DNA of 64,000 nt, from contig NZ_BAZW01000005.1 of NCBI RefSeq assembly GCF_000974365.1, forward strand, positions 62,001 to 126,000, given 5' to 3'. Each line of letters opens with the position of its first letter. The first letter of the stretch is position 1. Source of the stretch: Geofilum rubicundum JCM 15548. GTDB lineage: Bacteria; Bacteroidota; Bacteroidia; Bacteroidales; Marinilabiliaceae. Shown one piece after another: positions 29,981 to 41,735 of this stretch. The position numbers and the translations under genes are program-made. The notes beneath the pieces are model-generated. The model ran no database searches and was not told the DNA's origin. It saw nothing but the letters and a program-made list of their open reading frames with translations.

Positions 29981-32900
29981 TTACAAGTGCTTCCTAAGTA
30001 TTTGTATCAATGCCTCTTTTTTTATGGGCTTGGAAATATAGTCATCACAACCCGCCTCCAGGGCTTTCTCCTTATCTCCTGCCAAAGCATAAGCCGTTTG
30101 GGCAATGATGGGCAGTTCCGGTTTTATTTTCTTGATTTCTATCGTGGCCTTATAACCATCCATAACAGGCATTTTAATGTCCATGAGAATCAAATTGATC
30201 TCCGGGTGATTTTTGACCATTTCTATGGCCTCTTCACCATTTCGGGCATAGAAAATCGTCAGGTCGTGGTCTTCCAGCATTTCCAAGATAATCAGATGGT
30301 TGACTTCAACGTCATCTGCAACCAGAATGGTGGTGTTGGGTTTTAAACGCATTTTGGAGGCCTCAATGGGTTCATTATGAACAGTAATGACCGGTTGGTA
30401 GGGTACGGTAAACTCTATACGTGTCCCTTGTTTGAGTGAGGACGTGAGTTGAATGCTGCCCCCCATGAGGTCGATGTACGATTTGGAGATGGAAAGCCCC
30501 AGTCCCATGCCATCATTTAAGCCTGTCAGACTATTGCTTCCCTGTCGGAACTTTTCATACAGAAGTTCTCTTTTTTCCTCAGGAAAGCCAATGCCCGTAT
30601 CTTCTACATGAAAGACCAACTGAGCATTATCTATTTTACAGCCAAATTGAATCAGTCCTTTTTCGGTGAACTTAAAGGCATTGCCCAACAGGTTAAAGAG
30701 TATTTGAACCACCTTGGTCTGATCCATCATCACTTCATCGTTCACTTTCGAAATCATGGAATTCACCCTTAGCGTGATGTCTTTTTTGGGGGTAGAGACC
30801 GAAATCTGGTTGTAGACATCGTTGAGCAATTGGTTGATGCTGACCTTGGTTTTGTTGATTTTGACCTGACCGCTTTCGATGATGGCCATATTGATGATGT
30901 TCTCCATCAGGTTGAGCAATTGCGTACTGCTTTTAAGTATTGTTTTGGCATAAATGGCCCGCTTGTCGGCCGCAATATCCTCATCTGTGAGAAACTCTGA
31001 AAAACCCACGATGGCATTCATGGGGGTCCTCACCTCATGTGATAAGTTGTTGAGAAAGGCGGTTTTCAGATTGTCATTTTCTTCTGCCTTCTCTTTGGCG
31101 GCGATGAGCTCTTGCTTCAACGCCTTTTCTCTGCTGATGTCTTCGCTCACTACCACGTAGTTGGTGATTGCTTCCTCTCCGTTTTTGATGGAAGAAATAT
31201 TCACGGCTTCCCAGTATAACTCGCCTGATTTACGTTTGTTTTGGTGTTCCCCTTTCCAGTTTCGACCGCTTTTAATGGTGTTCCAAAGCTCACTGAAGGC
31301 GGGCTCCGGTGTATGGGCGGGCCTCAAAACTCTCAGCACATGTCCTCTGAGCTCCTCAAATGAATAGCCCGTCGTTGAAATAAAGCGATCGTTGGCAAAT
31401 TCAATTCTGCCGTCCATGTCGGTGATAATTATGGAGGCCGGGCTTTGCTCGGTGGCCACAGAAAGTTTTTTGAGCTGGGTGTCCGACTTCTTTTTTTCGA
31501 TCATGCGCCAAATGGTATCCATCAAAACAGATAATTGAAGGATGTCTGAATGGGTGTAATCGACCTCCTTGTTGGCCAAGCCCATCACCATAACTACCTG
31601 GTCGTTGCTGATAACCGGGACGGTCATGAACTTCCGGATGGGCACATGTCCTTCGGGATAGCCCTTTTTAAGTGGGTTTTGCTCCTCAAAATTGTTGAGA
31701 ACAACGGGCTTGCGTTGGCGGACGGCCTCTCCCCATATCCCGGCATCCGATAATTCGACGCAATCTCTTGGGGGAATATCGCATTGTTCCATAACGTTAT
31801 TGGAGCAGGTTGCCATTTCAAACCTTTGGGTGCTTTCATCAAAGGTGTAAATGTAGCCTATCTGACTTTCGGTGAGTTGCAAGGCCTCCTCCAAAGCAAA
31901 GTCCAACAAATCCTGAACGCCCACCGTGGCTTTCTGCATCAGGGAGACCATGCTGTTGAGCCGTATTTCATTTTGCTCCACCTGTTTCTGAACGGCCTTG
32001 GTCATCGAGATATCGGTATGGGTCCCCACCATCAATAAAGGCTGCCCTTCTGCCGTGCGAGAAATAACACTGCCTCTGTCCAGAACTGTTACCCAGTGAC
32101 CTTTTTTATGCCGCATTCTGATTTCGATTTCAAAAACTATTTCGGGGTTTTTAAAGTGCTGGTCGATGAGTTCAACGGCCTTGGCGAGGTCATCCGGGTG
32201 CGTCAGGGTTTTCCAGGTGTCGAGGTGGGGAGGGAGCTCATCTGACTGGTAGCCCAGAATGGCGGCATAATTGCCATTGAACTGGATGTGACCGGAGGGA
32301 ATATTCCATTCCCAAATGCCTATTTTAGCGGCATCGATGGTCCAGTAGAGACGTTGTTGGTCCAGCTGATTTTTGCGCTCTGCCGCTCTTAAATCGGTGA
32401 CATTGTTCACCATGGAAAACAAGGACATGAATCGGCCATTTTTGTCGTACATGGCCGAATTGTACCATTCACAATATAGAACGGACCCATCTTTGGCGTA
32501 GTTTTGGTTGATGGAGACATTGCGTTTTTGGGAGCCGTTGACCAGCCTTCGCAACACATTTTCGACCACAATTTCTTCTCCTTTTTCTACGCGGGGATAT
32601 TGGCGCACATTTTTTCCCATGACCTCATCTCTGCTCCATCCAAAAAAATGCTCCGCCTGAGGCGACCAGGTTTTAATGTTGAGGTTCTCGTCTGTTTCAA
32701 TCACTGCCAAAGGTGAGTTTTCCAGCTGAATGCGCAGTCGCTCATTGGTAATATTGATTTCCTGTTGGGCCGATTTTTGGAAGGTGATATCGGTACAGGT
32801 GAAAATAAAATGGTCCAAATTGGCATCGTTTTCAATTCTGCCTGAGGTGATGATGACCTCAATGCCCTGGCCATCCTTTTTTCTTAGCTGGTCTTCGCAC

Positions 32901-34036
32901 GAACCGAAGCCCTTGCTGGCCAGTTGTTCCAATAGGTTATTGTGTACCCGATAAAAATCGGCCTTGGAAAAATGTAGGATGCTCACATGCTGGCCGATGA
33001 GTTCTTCCTGGCCATAGCCGGTAATATCGCTTAGGCGACGACTTACTTCCACAAAGGTTTCTTTGTGGATAATGCCCATGCCCACCGGAGATAAATCGGA
33101 GATGGTTCTGAAGCGACTTTCACTGGCCGAAAGTTTTTGGATGGTTCTTTTGACCTGGCGGCGCAAAAGCAAGAGAAAGATACTCAGTATCAGCACAAAC
33201 AAAACCAGTCCGAAAAAATAGGGCTCCAGTCTTTTATATTGGTATCCTTGCTCATAAATGCCAAACCACTTGTTGTAAAGTCGGTCATAAGTTCCATTGG
33301 TTTTCAGCTGATAGAGGCCCATGTTTAAGGTCCAGATGAGCTCATCGGCGCCTTTTTTGGTCGCCATGGCGTATCTCTGAGGCTCAATATCTGATGATTT
33401 AAGTACTACATTTTTTATCTGATGTTTGTCCAATAAGTAGGCCCCCTGAAAATTGCCCATCAGAGCCGCATCGTGCTGCCCGTTCTCCAGCAGTCGGAGC
33501 CCTGCCAATAAATCCGGCACTGCAATAATATGCTCAGTGAGCGGGTTTTTAAGCAGGTAGTCATGCATAATATCTCCCTCCTGAACAATCACCTCCAGGC
33601 CTCTCAGGTCCTCCAGATTCTTAATTTTGGCATCCTTTCGGGAAAATATTCCCTGAGTCATGACACTGTGGGGCAGACCAAATTCTATGTGCTGGGCCCT
33701 TTCTGAAGAAATCAACATGCCGGTCACCCCATCAATATCCCCTCTTTCAAGTTCGTTACGCACTTGTATCCAGGGTTCCAGATAGAGTTCATAATCCAGA
33801 TTCAACTCTTTGGCCAATTCCCGAAACAACTCCACATTAAATCCGTCGGGTTCTCCCTTTTCATTGATAAACTCGTAGGGCGGATAAAATTGATCCCCTT
33901 TGATAATGATCTTTTTCCGGATGGGGTTATTTACCAACGAATCATAGCCAGCTGCCTCTTGTCCGGACAGCAGCGTGAAAAGAAACGTGAGAAGGAAAGG
34001 TATCTTAATCATATTTGTCTTTTTATCTGGCATCAA
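29981..34036 (-). CDS. Giant hybrid sensor kinase: periplasmic SBP-like sensor, PAS, GAF, kinase, receiver
   Basis: A 1351-aa protein. A signal-anchor ('IPFLLTFLFTLLSGQEAAG') is followed by a periplasmic solute-binding family 3 domain (about 40-265: 'GDQFYPPYEFINEKGEPDG', 'ALMGNFQGAYLLDKH'). A helix at about 272-292 ('FFGLVLFVLILSIFLLLL') crosses the membrane. Next are PAS domains ('FRTISDLSPVGMGII', 'LAVIETDENLNIKTWSPQ', 'KIGIWEWNIPSGHIQFNG'), a GAF (about 690-845), a further PAS ('ASIIITDMDGRIEFAND'), HisKA 'FLNNLSHEVRTPMNAI' (His near 998), HATPase, and a complete receiver ('ILVADDVEVN', 'LILMDIKMPVMDG', 'YISKPI'). The periplasmic domain resembles amino-acid or polar-ligand binders. It precedes the ABC gene by 38 bp on the same strand, suggesting that it controls or is coupled to transport. 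Confidence 0.92.
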   Translation of the reverse strand: MMPDKKTNMIKIPFLLTFLFTLLSGQEAAGYDSLVNNPIRKKIIIKGDQFYPPYEFINEKGEPDGFNVELFRELAKELNLDYELYLEPWIQVRNELERGDIDGVTGMLISSERAQHIEFGLPHSVMTQGIFSRKDAKIKNLEDLRGLEVIVQEGDIMHDYLLKNPLTEHIIAVPDLLAGLRLLENGQHDAALMGNFQGAYLLDKHQIKNVVLKSSDIEPQRYAMATKKGADELIWTLNMGLYQLKTNGTYDRLYNKWFGIYEQGYQYKRLEPYFFGLVLFVLILSIFLLLLRRQVKRTIQKLSASESRFRTISDLSPVGMGIIHKETFVEVSRRLSDITGYGQEELIGQHVSILHFSKADFYRVHNNLLEQLASKGFGSCEDQLRKKDGQGIEVIITSGRIENDANLDHFIFTCTDITFQKSAQQEINITNERLRIQLENSPLAVIETDENLNIKTWSPQAEHFFGWSRDEVMGKNVRQYPRVEKGEEIVVENVLRRLVNGSQKRNVSINQNYAKDGSVLYCEWYNSAMYDKNGRFMSLFSMVNNVTDLRAAERKNQLDQQRLYWTIDAAKIGIWEWNIPSGHIQFNGNYAAILGYQSDELPPHLDTWKTLTHPDDLAKAVELIDQHFKNPEIVFEIEIRMRHKKGHWVTVLDRGSVISRTAEGQPLLMVGTHTDISMTKAVQKQVEQNEIRLNSMVSLMQKATVGVQDLLDFALEEALQLTESQIGYIYTFDESTQRFEMATCSNNVMEQCDIPPRDCVELSDAGIWGEAVRQRKPVVLNNFEEQNPLKKGYPEGHVPIRKFMTVPVISNDQVVMVMGLANKEVDYTHSDILQLSVLMDTIWRMIEKKKSDTQLKKLSVATEQSPASIIITDMDGRIEFANDRFISTTGYSFEELRGHVLRVLRPAHTPEPAFSELWNTIKSGRNWKGEHQNKRKSGELYWEAVNISSIKNGEEAITNYVVVSEDISREKALKQELIAAKEKAEENDNLKTAFLNNLSHEVRTPMNAIVGFSEFLTDEDIAADKRAIYAKTILKSSTQLLNLMENIINMAIIESGQVKINKTKVSINQLLNDVYNQISVSTPKKDITLRVNSMISKVNDEVMMDQTKVVQILFNLLGNAFKFTEKGLIQFGCKIDNAQLVFHVEDTGIGFPEEKRELLYEKFRQGSNSLTGLNDGMGLGLSISKSYIDLMGGSIQLTSSLKQGTRIEFTVPYQPVITVHNEPIEASKMRLKPNTTILVADDVEVNHLIILEMLEDHDLTIFYARNGEEAIEMVKNHPEINLILMDIKMPVMDGYKATIEIKKIKPELPIIAQTAYALAGDKEKALEAGCDDYISKPIKKEALIQILRKHL

Positions 34037-34090
34037 CTGTTTTTGCCGGGTTTAGTAGGTTCAGAATCCAATATAGGGTTTATTTTTTTT

Positions 34091-36152
34091 TTAGTCCATG
34101 CTTAAAATGGTGAATTCTGTACGTCTGTTTTGTTGTCGTCCTTCCGGGTTATCACTGCCATCGGGATGCTGGTTCGGGGCAATGGGCCTGTCTTGTCCAT
34201 ACCCTTTGGCACTTAAGCGGCTGCGTGATATCCCTGCAGCCACCAGGTGTTTAACCACATTGGCGGCCCGTTGTTCAGACAAGCGCTGATTATAGGAAGC
34301 ATTTCCTTTGTTGTCGGTATGGGCCGAAATTTCTACCTGTATGTGCGGATATTTTATCAGGGTTTCATACAAGGTGGTGTCCAGGGCGGCTTTGGCCTCC
34401 TGGGTGAGCTCTGTCCGGTCAAACTCATAGTAAATATTGTCAATGACAATGGCTTTTTGCGGGATGGTATTCAATGAAACCGTTTCCATTTCCACCGTTT
34501 TTTCGTCATCCATATTCCTGGTGGAAACCGAAAAGCTTCTTTCCAATAGCGAGGTGTCGGCCACGCTTATTTTGTAATCCATGCCGGGATCTACCCAGAC
34601 TTCAAAGCGCCCATCTTCGTTGGTGGTCACCTCATGCAGAAATACCGATGATTCAGAGTTTTTAATCATCTCAATGGAGACGGTTTTGTGGCTCAGCACA
34701 TCTTTGAGACTGTCGGCCAGCATTGGTCTGACCAATCTTTTATCCAACAATTCTTCTGCAAAACGGTCTTCCTTAATCAGCTGACCGGTAATTAACACCC
34801 GTGGCGATTCGGTTTCTTTAAAGGCAAAAATATGGTCCGGAGACGTGCCGGCAGTCACCCTTCCTGTTTTTGGACGGTTGGTGACGAAGAGGCCAAATTG
34901 TCCCGACCAGTTTTTGACATAGTCCAGGTCGTCGAAGGAGGAGTTGACGGGCACGCCAATATTCACAGGAGGATCCCATGTGACCATGCTGCCCGAAGCG
35001 TAAAATATGTCAAATCCCCCATAAGCGGGCCATCCATTCGAGCTGAAATAGAGGCGGTGGAGGGCAGGTCGAAAAATGGCGTGACTTCATCGCCGGAGGT
35101 ATTGATAAACACCCCGGCATTTTCAGCCTTCTTATACTGCTCATTGCGTTTGTTATAGACCGAAAACCAAATGTCCATTCCCCCGGCACCGCCCGGTCGG
35201 TCCGACACAAAATACAGAACTTCCATGGATGTGTTGAACAGTGTTCCCACCGCCGGTTGAGCAGAGGTGTAACGTGGGTGATTCACGTTCTTGTCGAGCG
35301 CCTGAGGGGCACTCCATGTGCCCTCTGTCAAATGGGACACATAAATATGACAAATGCGTTTCCCCTTATGGTCGATAAAACACTGCGTGCTGTAGAAGCG
35401 CTGCATATCCACCGAAAAGGTACCTCTGCCCGTGTCAAAAAGTTCGGCATTGGTAAAGGGGGCCTCCGTTGTCCTGTTTCCCTGCCAGTCTTCCTCCGTT
35501 TTTTGAGCCTTAAAAAATTGCCGCGATGGGGCATAGGGTTGATCAAGGTGGATGGCAGAGGGACTGTCATCGGTGATGGTGCCATAAATAAATTCCTCAT
35601 CGCTGATCAACAGGGGTCCAAATGTCATGCTTTCCTGGTTGATGGATGCACCAAGGGGGTAGACTTCAGTGGTGACGACGGTATCTCTGGCGGCAATGCC
35701 CAGCAGGCAACCCTCCATTTCACGGTCGATGCGGTCGCGGTTGATGGACCTGTCGCCTATCCGTCGATATCTGGCCCGCAGAATATGGAAATGTTCCAGG
35801 CTTCTTCATACTGGCCGAATATTTTTTGTGTCTGTGCCAGATAGTATTGGGCCTCCAGATGCTGTCGGGGATCCTCCTGATAGGTTTTTTCGAAAAGCGC
35901 CTCTGCTTTTCGGTATTCCCGGGTTTTTAAATAGGCTTTACCCAATTGAACGGCTGCTTTTCGGCTCTCCGGGTGGCGTCGGTACCATTCTTCGAGATAT
36001 ATTTTGGTCTGAAAAGGATCGTTGATGCGCCGGGCACTTTCTGCCAGACCCTTTACTTGCCAGTCTTTCAGGACCGACAAGGAATCACTGTGTTGGGCGT
36101 GGGCCCACACAGTGGCACCTAAAAACAGAAATAAGGTTAATATCTTTCCCAT
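34091..36152 (-). CDS. OmpA-family peptidoglycan-associated protein with TPR, PD40 propeller and CNA-B-like domain; two one-base frameshifts
   Basis: About 687 aa when repaired. A signal peptide ('ILTLFLFLGATVWAHAQ') is followed by TPR repeats ('AAVQLGKAYLKTREYRKAE'), a PD40 beta-propeller ('LYFVSDRPGGAGGMDIWF', 'LYFSSNGWPAYGGFDIFY'), a carboxypeptidase-D/CNA-B-like beta domain ('TNEDGRFEVWVDPGMDYK'), and an OmpA domain ('YYEFDRTELTQEAKAALD', 'ISAHTDNKGNASYNQRLSE'). Bases are missing at about 35793, where one base joins 'QYEEAW' to 'HFHILRARYRR', and at about 35055. This architecture is that of PorE-like or PKD-associated proteins linked to T9SS. It lies 4 bp after porP/sprF on the same strand, so they form an operon. 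OmpA-family binding to peptidoglycan would anchor the complex. Confidence 0.85.
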
Positions 36153-36156
36153 TGTA

Positions 36157-37157
36157 TCATCTTTTGTGTAATATGGTGGATGGCAATTTGTAAATCACGC
36201 TCAGTTCCAGTCCCGACCCGGTGATGCTGTTGCTTCTGGCTCTGGATATATCCGTATCAAAAGCCAGCATGAAGGTCCAGTACTGCCAATTGGCACCTGC
36301 TGAAAAAATAAGCGATTGTGATTTTTGCAGGGTGGCGTTGCGCACATGAACACCGGCTATCATGCTGTTGTATTGATTGAGCCATTGGTCCAGGTTGTAT
36401 CCCAGGTTGAGTCCGGCCAGGGTCATCTGACTGTTGCCTGTATGGGTGTAGATGATGGCCGGGACCAGAAAAACCTTGCTGTTGAGGCCGATATCGCCTT
36501 TGCCGTGCCAGATATGTTTCATGGGCAGATGCTGTTCTACGCCAAAAAAGGACTCTTTGGGACGATTGATTTGCTGCACCGAATAGCCAGCGCTGAAAAT
36601 GCCTGTCGGAAGGCTGCGGGCATATACCAGACCGAAGCCGGCATCGGGGAAGGCAGTGCGATTGTTTTCCAGTTGTTCGGCCGTAGCTGTGTGGGATCAA
36701 AACCACCTGTCTCCCGGTTGTACTGATCGGGAAAACTAAGCCCGTTCATATTGATTTGTTTGTGCACCCAGGCCAATTGTACACCCGCATGGAGGTACGA
36801 CATATGGTTGAGACGAATGCCGTGACCTGCCGAAAGATTAATTCTGTCCACCGGAAAAGTATGGCCGGCGGAGTTGTCTCTGCTGTAATACAAACCGACG
36901 TCCAACTTCTCTTCTTTAACATAATAGGGGTTTTCGAAACTGAAATAGGCCGTCTGGTAATCGTTGCCCATATGGTGACCCTGTTGCCTGAAAATGCCCA
37001 CAGCCCGCCAATCTCCGTTATGCCGACCGGTATTGGCAGGATTAAGGGTGAGATGCGCTGAGTAAGCCTGCGAGAAGTGAATTCCCTGTGCCTGAGAATG
37101 ATATCCCGTGCCGACTGAAATCAGTATAATAAAAAGTACGCGTACTAAATGTTCCAT
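36157..37157 (-). CDS. PorP/SprF family type IX secretion membrane protein, one-base frameshift
   Basis: About 333 aa from ATG 37157 ('MEHLVRVLFIILISVG'), with signal peptide ending 'GYHSQAQG'. Longer starts upstream would only add residues before it. The family signatures are 'IHFSQAYSAHLTLNPANTG', 'GDWRAVGIFRQQG' and 'SFENPYYVKEEKLDVGLYY'. One base is missing near 36695; restoring it gives 'TATAEQLENNRTAFPDAGF' and 'QQINRPKESFFGVEQH' through to the stop at 36157. These outer-membrane beta-barrel proteins pair with a T9SS cargo carrying a type B sorting domain, and the giant PKD protein transcribed divergently 223 bp away is the obvious partner. Confidence 0.88.
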
Positions 37158-37380
37158 ATTCAGAATATTGTTCTGATTCAAAGTAGGAAAATTATTTTTA
37201 TTATGCAATTGCTTTCTTATATTGCAAAAGCGAAGCTGATTGTTATTATTTCAGGTCAATGTGGAGGGGATTCGTAACATTTGTTATTATACCTCTGCTT
37301 TGTCAAAAAGTTTCTGTTTTTAGTAACTATATTAGGGGTTGTCTATTATTAGGAACCAACACTCAATAAAGTGAGCCGGT

Positions 37381-40300
37381 ATGCAGATTTTTACTAAGTC
37401 ATTTTTCACCGCTTTTTTATTTCTCTTTTCGTGGGGCGTCAGCGCACAAATGAACGTGGGCTTTACAGCGGATGTGGTCAGTGGCTGCGCACCCTTGCAG
37501 GTGGTGTTTAATAACACGTCCGATGCCGGTCCGGGCTATTCCTATTCGTGGGATCTGGGCAATGGCTCTATCTCAACGGCTGCTCATCCGCAAACCATTT
37601 ATGTGGGGGAGGGCGCTTATACGGTTTCGTTGACGGTGACCAATGCGGCAGGCTTCGAAACGTTGGTCAAAGAAGATTTTATTGTGGTACACAATCAACC
37701 TGTGGTCGCTTTTGCTCTGCTCAGCGATACCATTGGCTGCGCGCCCTATGCGGTCACTTTTGAAAATAACACGGTTGATCCGGAGGGCGCTGCATTGACC
37801 TATACCTGGAGTTTTGGCGATGGTACCCGCTCCTCGGAAGTCAACCCTTCTCATACTTATGAACCGGCCGGCGATTTTGATGTGACGCTGGTGGCAGAAA
37901 ATGCCTTCGGCTGCGCCTCCTCTTCTACACTTCCGCAATTGGTGCATGTGTTAAAACCTCAGGCTGTTTTCGGGGTCGATCCATTCTATGCCTGCACAGG
38001 TGAACTGGAGGCCTTTTTTACCAACAATTCAGTGGCCCGTAAGGTTATACCTCTCTCTGGAATTTTGGTGATGGAGCGACCTCCACCGAGCGTTCGCCTT
38101 CACACCTTTACGATGCTCCGGATGCCTATACCGTACAATTGACCATTACCGATGATATTGGTTGTACCTCAAGCGTCACACGTCCTGAACTCATACAGGT
38201 GGTAGAAACCAAAGCCGATTTTAGCCTGTCGGCCGCTGTGGTTTGTCCCCGACAAAACATCCGCTTTACCAACAGCAGTCAAAATGCCACCAATTACCTC
38301 TGGCGCTTTGGGGATGGCACTACCAGTCGGTCCGCCTCCATTCAAAAATCCTACCTGCAACCCGGCCAATATGAGGTTTGGCTGATAGCGGACAACGGCA
38401 TTTGTAAGGACAGCCTGATGCAAATCGTAACAGTGGAGCATGTCGAGGCCAACTTCGCCGTGTCTGATTCCTTTATCTGCCAGCTGCCGGCCACCATCCG
38501 GTATGAAGATCTTTCGGTGAATGCCGTTTCATATGATTGGAGATTTGGCAGCGGTGGCACCGCCACCACTGCTTCCCCCAGCGTGACGCTTCCCGAAGAA
38601 TTCCCTTTGGAAAACCGGCAGGCCATCTTTACAGATACCTTGATCGTGACCAGTCCCCATGGGTGTACTTCCACCCTTGTCCGGGAGAACCTCGTTCGCG
38701 TGGTTTTGCCCGATGTGGCCATGTCGCCCACTGCCAGCTCGCCTTCCATGTCAGGTTGTGTGCCCATGGAACTTTCTTTCAACAATCAATCCTCCTATAA
38801 TACCACCGAAGATGCCATTGCGTCCTGGTCGTGGCGCGTGAATAACGGAGAGTGGCAGACCAGCCAGGCCATTGATGTGTCGGTTACCGAGGCGGGCAAG
38901 GTGCCGGTTCTGTTGCGCGTGGTGACGGAACAGGGCTGCGTGCACTCTAAAGTGGAGACCATCAATGCCGGTGCCACCATGGATGTTGATTTTGAACGTG
39001 TTGGTAATTATGAGCGCTGCGCCTCTCAAATGGTAATGTTTGAGATCACTTCACCGGCCCCTGAATTTCGCACGCGGGAGATATGGGACTATGGCGATGA
39101 TTCGGAGGCCGCATTTCCGGTGCCTTTCCATGAATACGAAAAGACCGGCACCATGGATGTGTCGCTCACCGTCTATAACAATGGCTGTCCATCTGCCATC
39201 ACCAAAGAAAACCTTCTGAATATTCTGGGCCCTTATGCCAAAATCAGCGTCAATAATAATTGTGACGACCCTTATCGGTATGGATTTAGCGCCGAAGTGA
39301 TGGATGCCACATCCTATCAATGGGATTTTGGCGACGGGTCGGCTCTGGTGACCTCCACCTTAACGCCCCAACACCGTTATGCGGCGTCGGGTAATTATGT
39401 GGTCACTTTTACGGCCTTTAACGCTTCTACCGGATGTGATTATGTGGTGACCAGAGAGGTGTATGTGCGTCAACTAAAGAGTGAATTCAGTATTGTTAAC
39501 GGTACGCCTTGTCTGGGAAATACCTTAACGCTCGATGGTTCGGCATCGGTGGATAACTCACCCTTTTCGTACAACAACCAGACGGTGAACTATGTCTGGC
39601 TTTTTGAAGAGGAAGGGGTGCTTGAAACTTCCATGGAAACATTGAGCCATGCTTTTACCAATAAGGGACTTAACCACATCTCCCTAATCGTGCAGGATGC
39701 CAATGGTTGTCGCGATACCTTAACGCAGGAAATGACCATTTACCGACCGGAACCGGCATTTGAAGCCAATTATGAGGTGGGCTGTATGCCGGTTACTTTT
39801 GGTTTTACCGATCTGTCTTCTTCTGAAGCGACTATTGAGTCGTGGGAGTGGGATTTTGGGGATGGCACGACTTCCACCGATCAGCATCCGACCCATGAAT
39901 ATACCAGTTTCGGTACTTACAATGTCTCGCTGGAACTGACCGATGCCGTGGGATGTGTGCATAAAGTGACCAAAAATCAAGCGGTGCAGGCCATCTCGCC
40001 GGATGCGGATTTTTCAGTTGAAAAGGCGCAATTGTGTGTCGGCGATGAGGTCGGCTTTTTCGATGTCTCCAACAGTCAGATTGTTGAGTATTTATGGGAA
40101 TTGAGTGATGGCAGAAGCTATACAGATGCCGAGCCTCTGGTCCATTTTGCAGATAGCGGACACTATTCTGTGTCCTTGTACATCAGGGATATTCACGGCT
40201 GTGAGTTGACGGGAGAGAAGGTGGATTTTATTCATGTGCAGGAGCCACCCGTGGCCAATTTCGTGGCCGATATAACAGATGCCAACTGCTATCCGCTGGT

Positions 40301-41735
40301 GGTACAGTTTTCTGACCTGTCAGAAACCGATTATCCCGGCAGTTGGACCTGGCACTTTGGTGAAAATGAAAATCTCTCGGAGGTGCAAAATCCCTTCTTC
40401 ATATATAATCGACCCGGTTTTCATGATGTAACCTTGGTTAGCAGAACCTCCTACGGATGTGCCGATACCATTGTAAAGCAGGACTATATACATGTGGGCG
40501 GACCCTTTGCACAAATTGAGGCGATTGATGTTGCTTGCGCGCATGATGAGGTAGCATTTAAAGCAGTTAATTTGCAGAATGTGTATGATATCAGATGGGA
40601 TTTTGGGGATGGCTATTCGGCCGAGGGTCCCGAAGCCACCCACCGGTACCGGGCCACCGGTCGTGTCAACCCCGTCATGTTTTTGAGGTCGGATGCCGAC
40701 AATACCTGCAATAAGGCCATTTTGGATACGCTGCACATCTGGGATTTAAAGGCTGATTTTTCTGTTAATGATGGTCTTAATATGGGCTGTGTACCTTTGG
40801 AGGTGCGTATTGACAATACTTCCCTGAATGCCACCGACTGGCAATGGGATTTGGGCAATGGAACGAGCTCTCAGGAGGCGGTTCCGACACTGACTTATGA
40901 CACGCCCGGTTTCTATGATATTCAATTGATTGCCAGCTACGCTCCCCTGGGATGTAAGGATACCACGATGGTTAAAAATATGGAGGTTTTTCCATTGCCC
41001 ACCATAGAAATGCAAGCAGATACGCTCATTTGTTATGGCGATGTCATCGAGCTTTGGGCCAAGGGCGGCGTCAGCTATCTGTGGACGCCTGATGAAACGC
41101 TGTTTGAGCCGGAAAGTCGGCTCACCTTGGCTGCCCCTGATTGGCACACGACCTATCGCGTAAAAGTGACGGATGACAATGGCTGTATGGATGACGACAG
41201 TGTAAGGGTGGCTGTGCAACAACCGCCCGTCGTATTTCCGCGCGATACCATTCTCATTATTGGGGAGGAAGTCCGGCTGGACGTGAGCGACCCGGGTATC
41301 AGCATGTATGAGTGGAGCCCTGCAGACCATATCTCCTGCACGGACTGTCCCAACCCTGTTTTTAAAGCCATGGAGAATTTGAGTTACGAGGTGGCAGTGA
41401 CCGATACCAGTGGTTGCTTTACCTTGTCCTACCCCTTTAACCTCACCGTTCAGAAAATCTATTCGGTGGATGTACCGCAAGCCTTTACCCCCAATGGTGA
41501 TGGGGTTAATGATGTGGTGTTTGTAAAAGGATGGGGCATTCGTGAATTATTGGTATTCCGTATTTTTAATCGGTTCGGACAGCTCGTGTTTGATTCTTCG
41601 GACCTGAATGAAGGGTGGGACGGAACCCATAAGGGCAGGGCTCAGCCCATGGAGACCTACTCATACATGGTTCAGGTGCGAACCGAGGAGGGGGATGTTC
41701 TGCAAAAGACGGGGACGATAAAACTGTTGCGCTAA
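37381..41735 (+). CDS. Giant PKD-repeat cell-surface protein with type B T9SS sorting domain, one-base frameshift
   Basis: About 1451 aa. The signal peptide 'FFTAFLFLFSWGVSAQ' is followed by roughly fourteen PKD-like repeats, each with a variant of the WxFGDGT turn ('YTWSFGDGTRS', 'YLWRFGDGTTS', 'WEWDFGDGTTS', 'IRWDFGDGYSA', 'WQWDLGNGTSS') and one or two cysteines. The last 85 residues are a gliding-motility-type C-terminal domain ('PQAFTPNGDGVNDVVFV', 'IFNRFGQLVFDS', 'NEGWDGTHKG'), which targets the protein through T9SS. One base is missing near 38041; adding it gives 'GYTSLWNFGDGATSTERS'. Such proteins are surface adhesins or gliding components, and PorP/SprF is divergently encoded next door. 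Confidence 0.9.

Noticed and set aside
40746-41480. 244-codon minus-strand frame opposite the PKD protein
   Set aside because: It overlaps conserved PKD repeats and the sorting-domain gene, with no signal or motif of its own.
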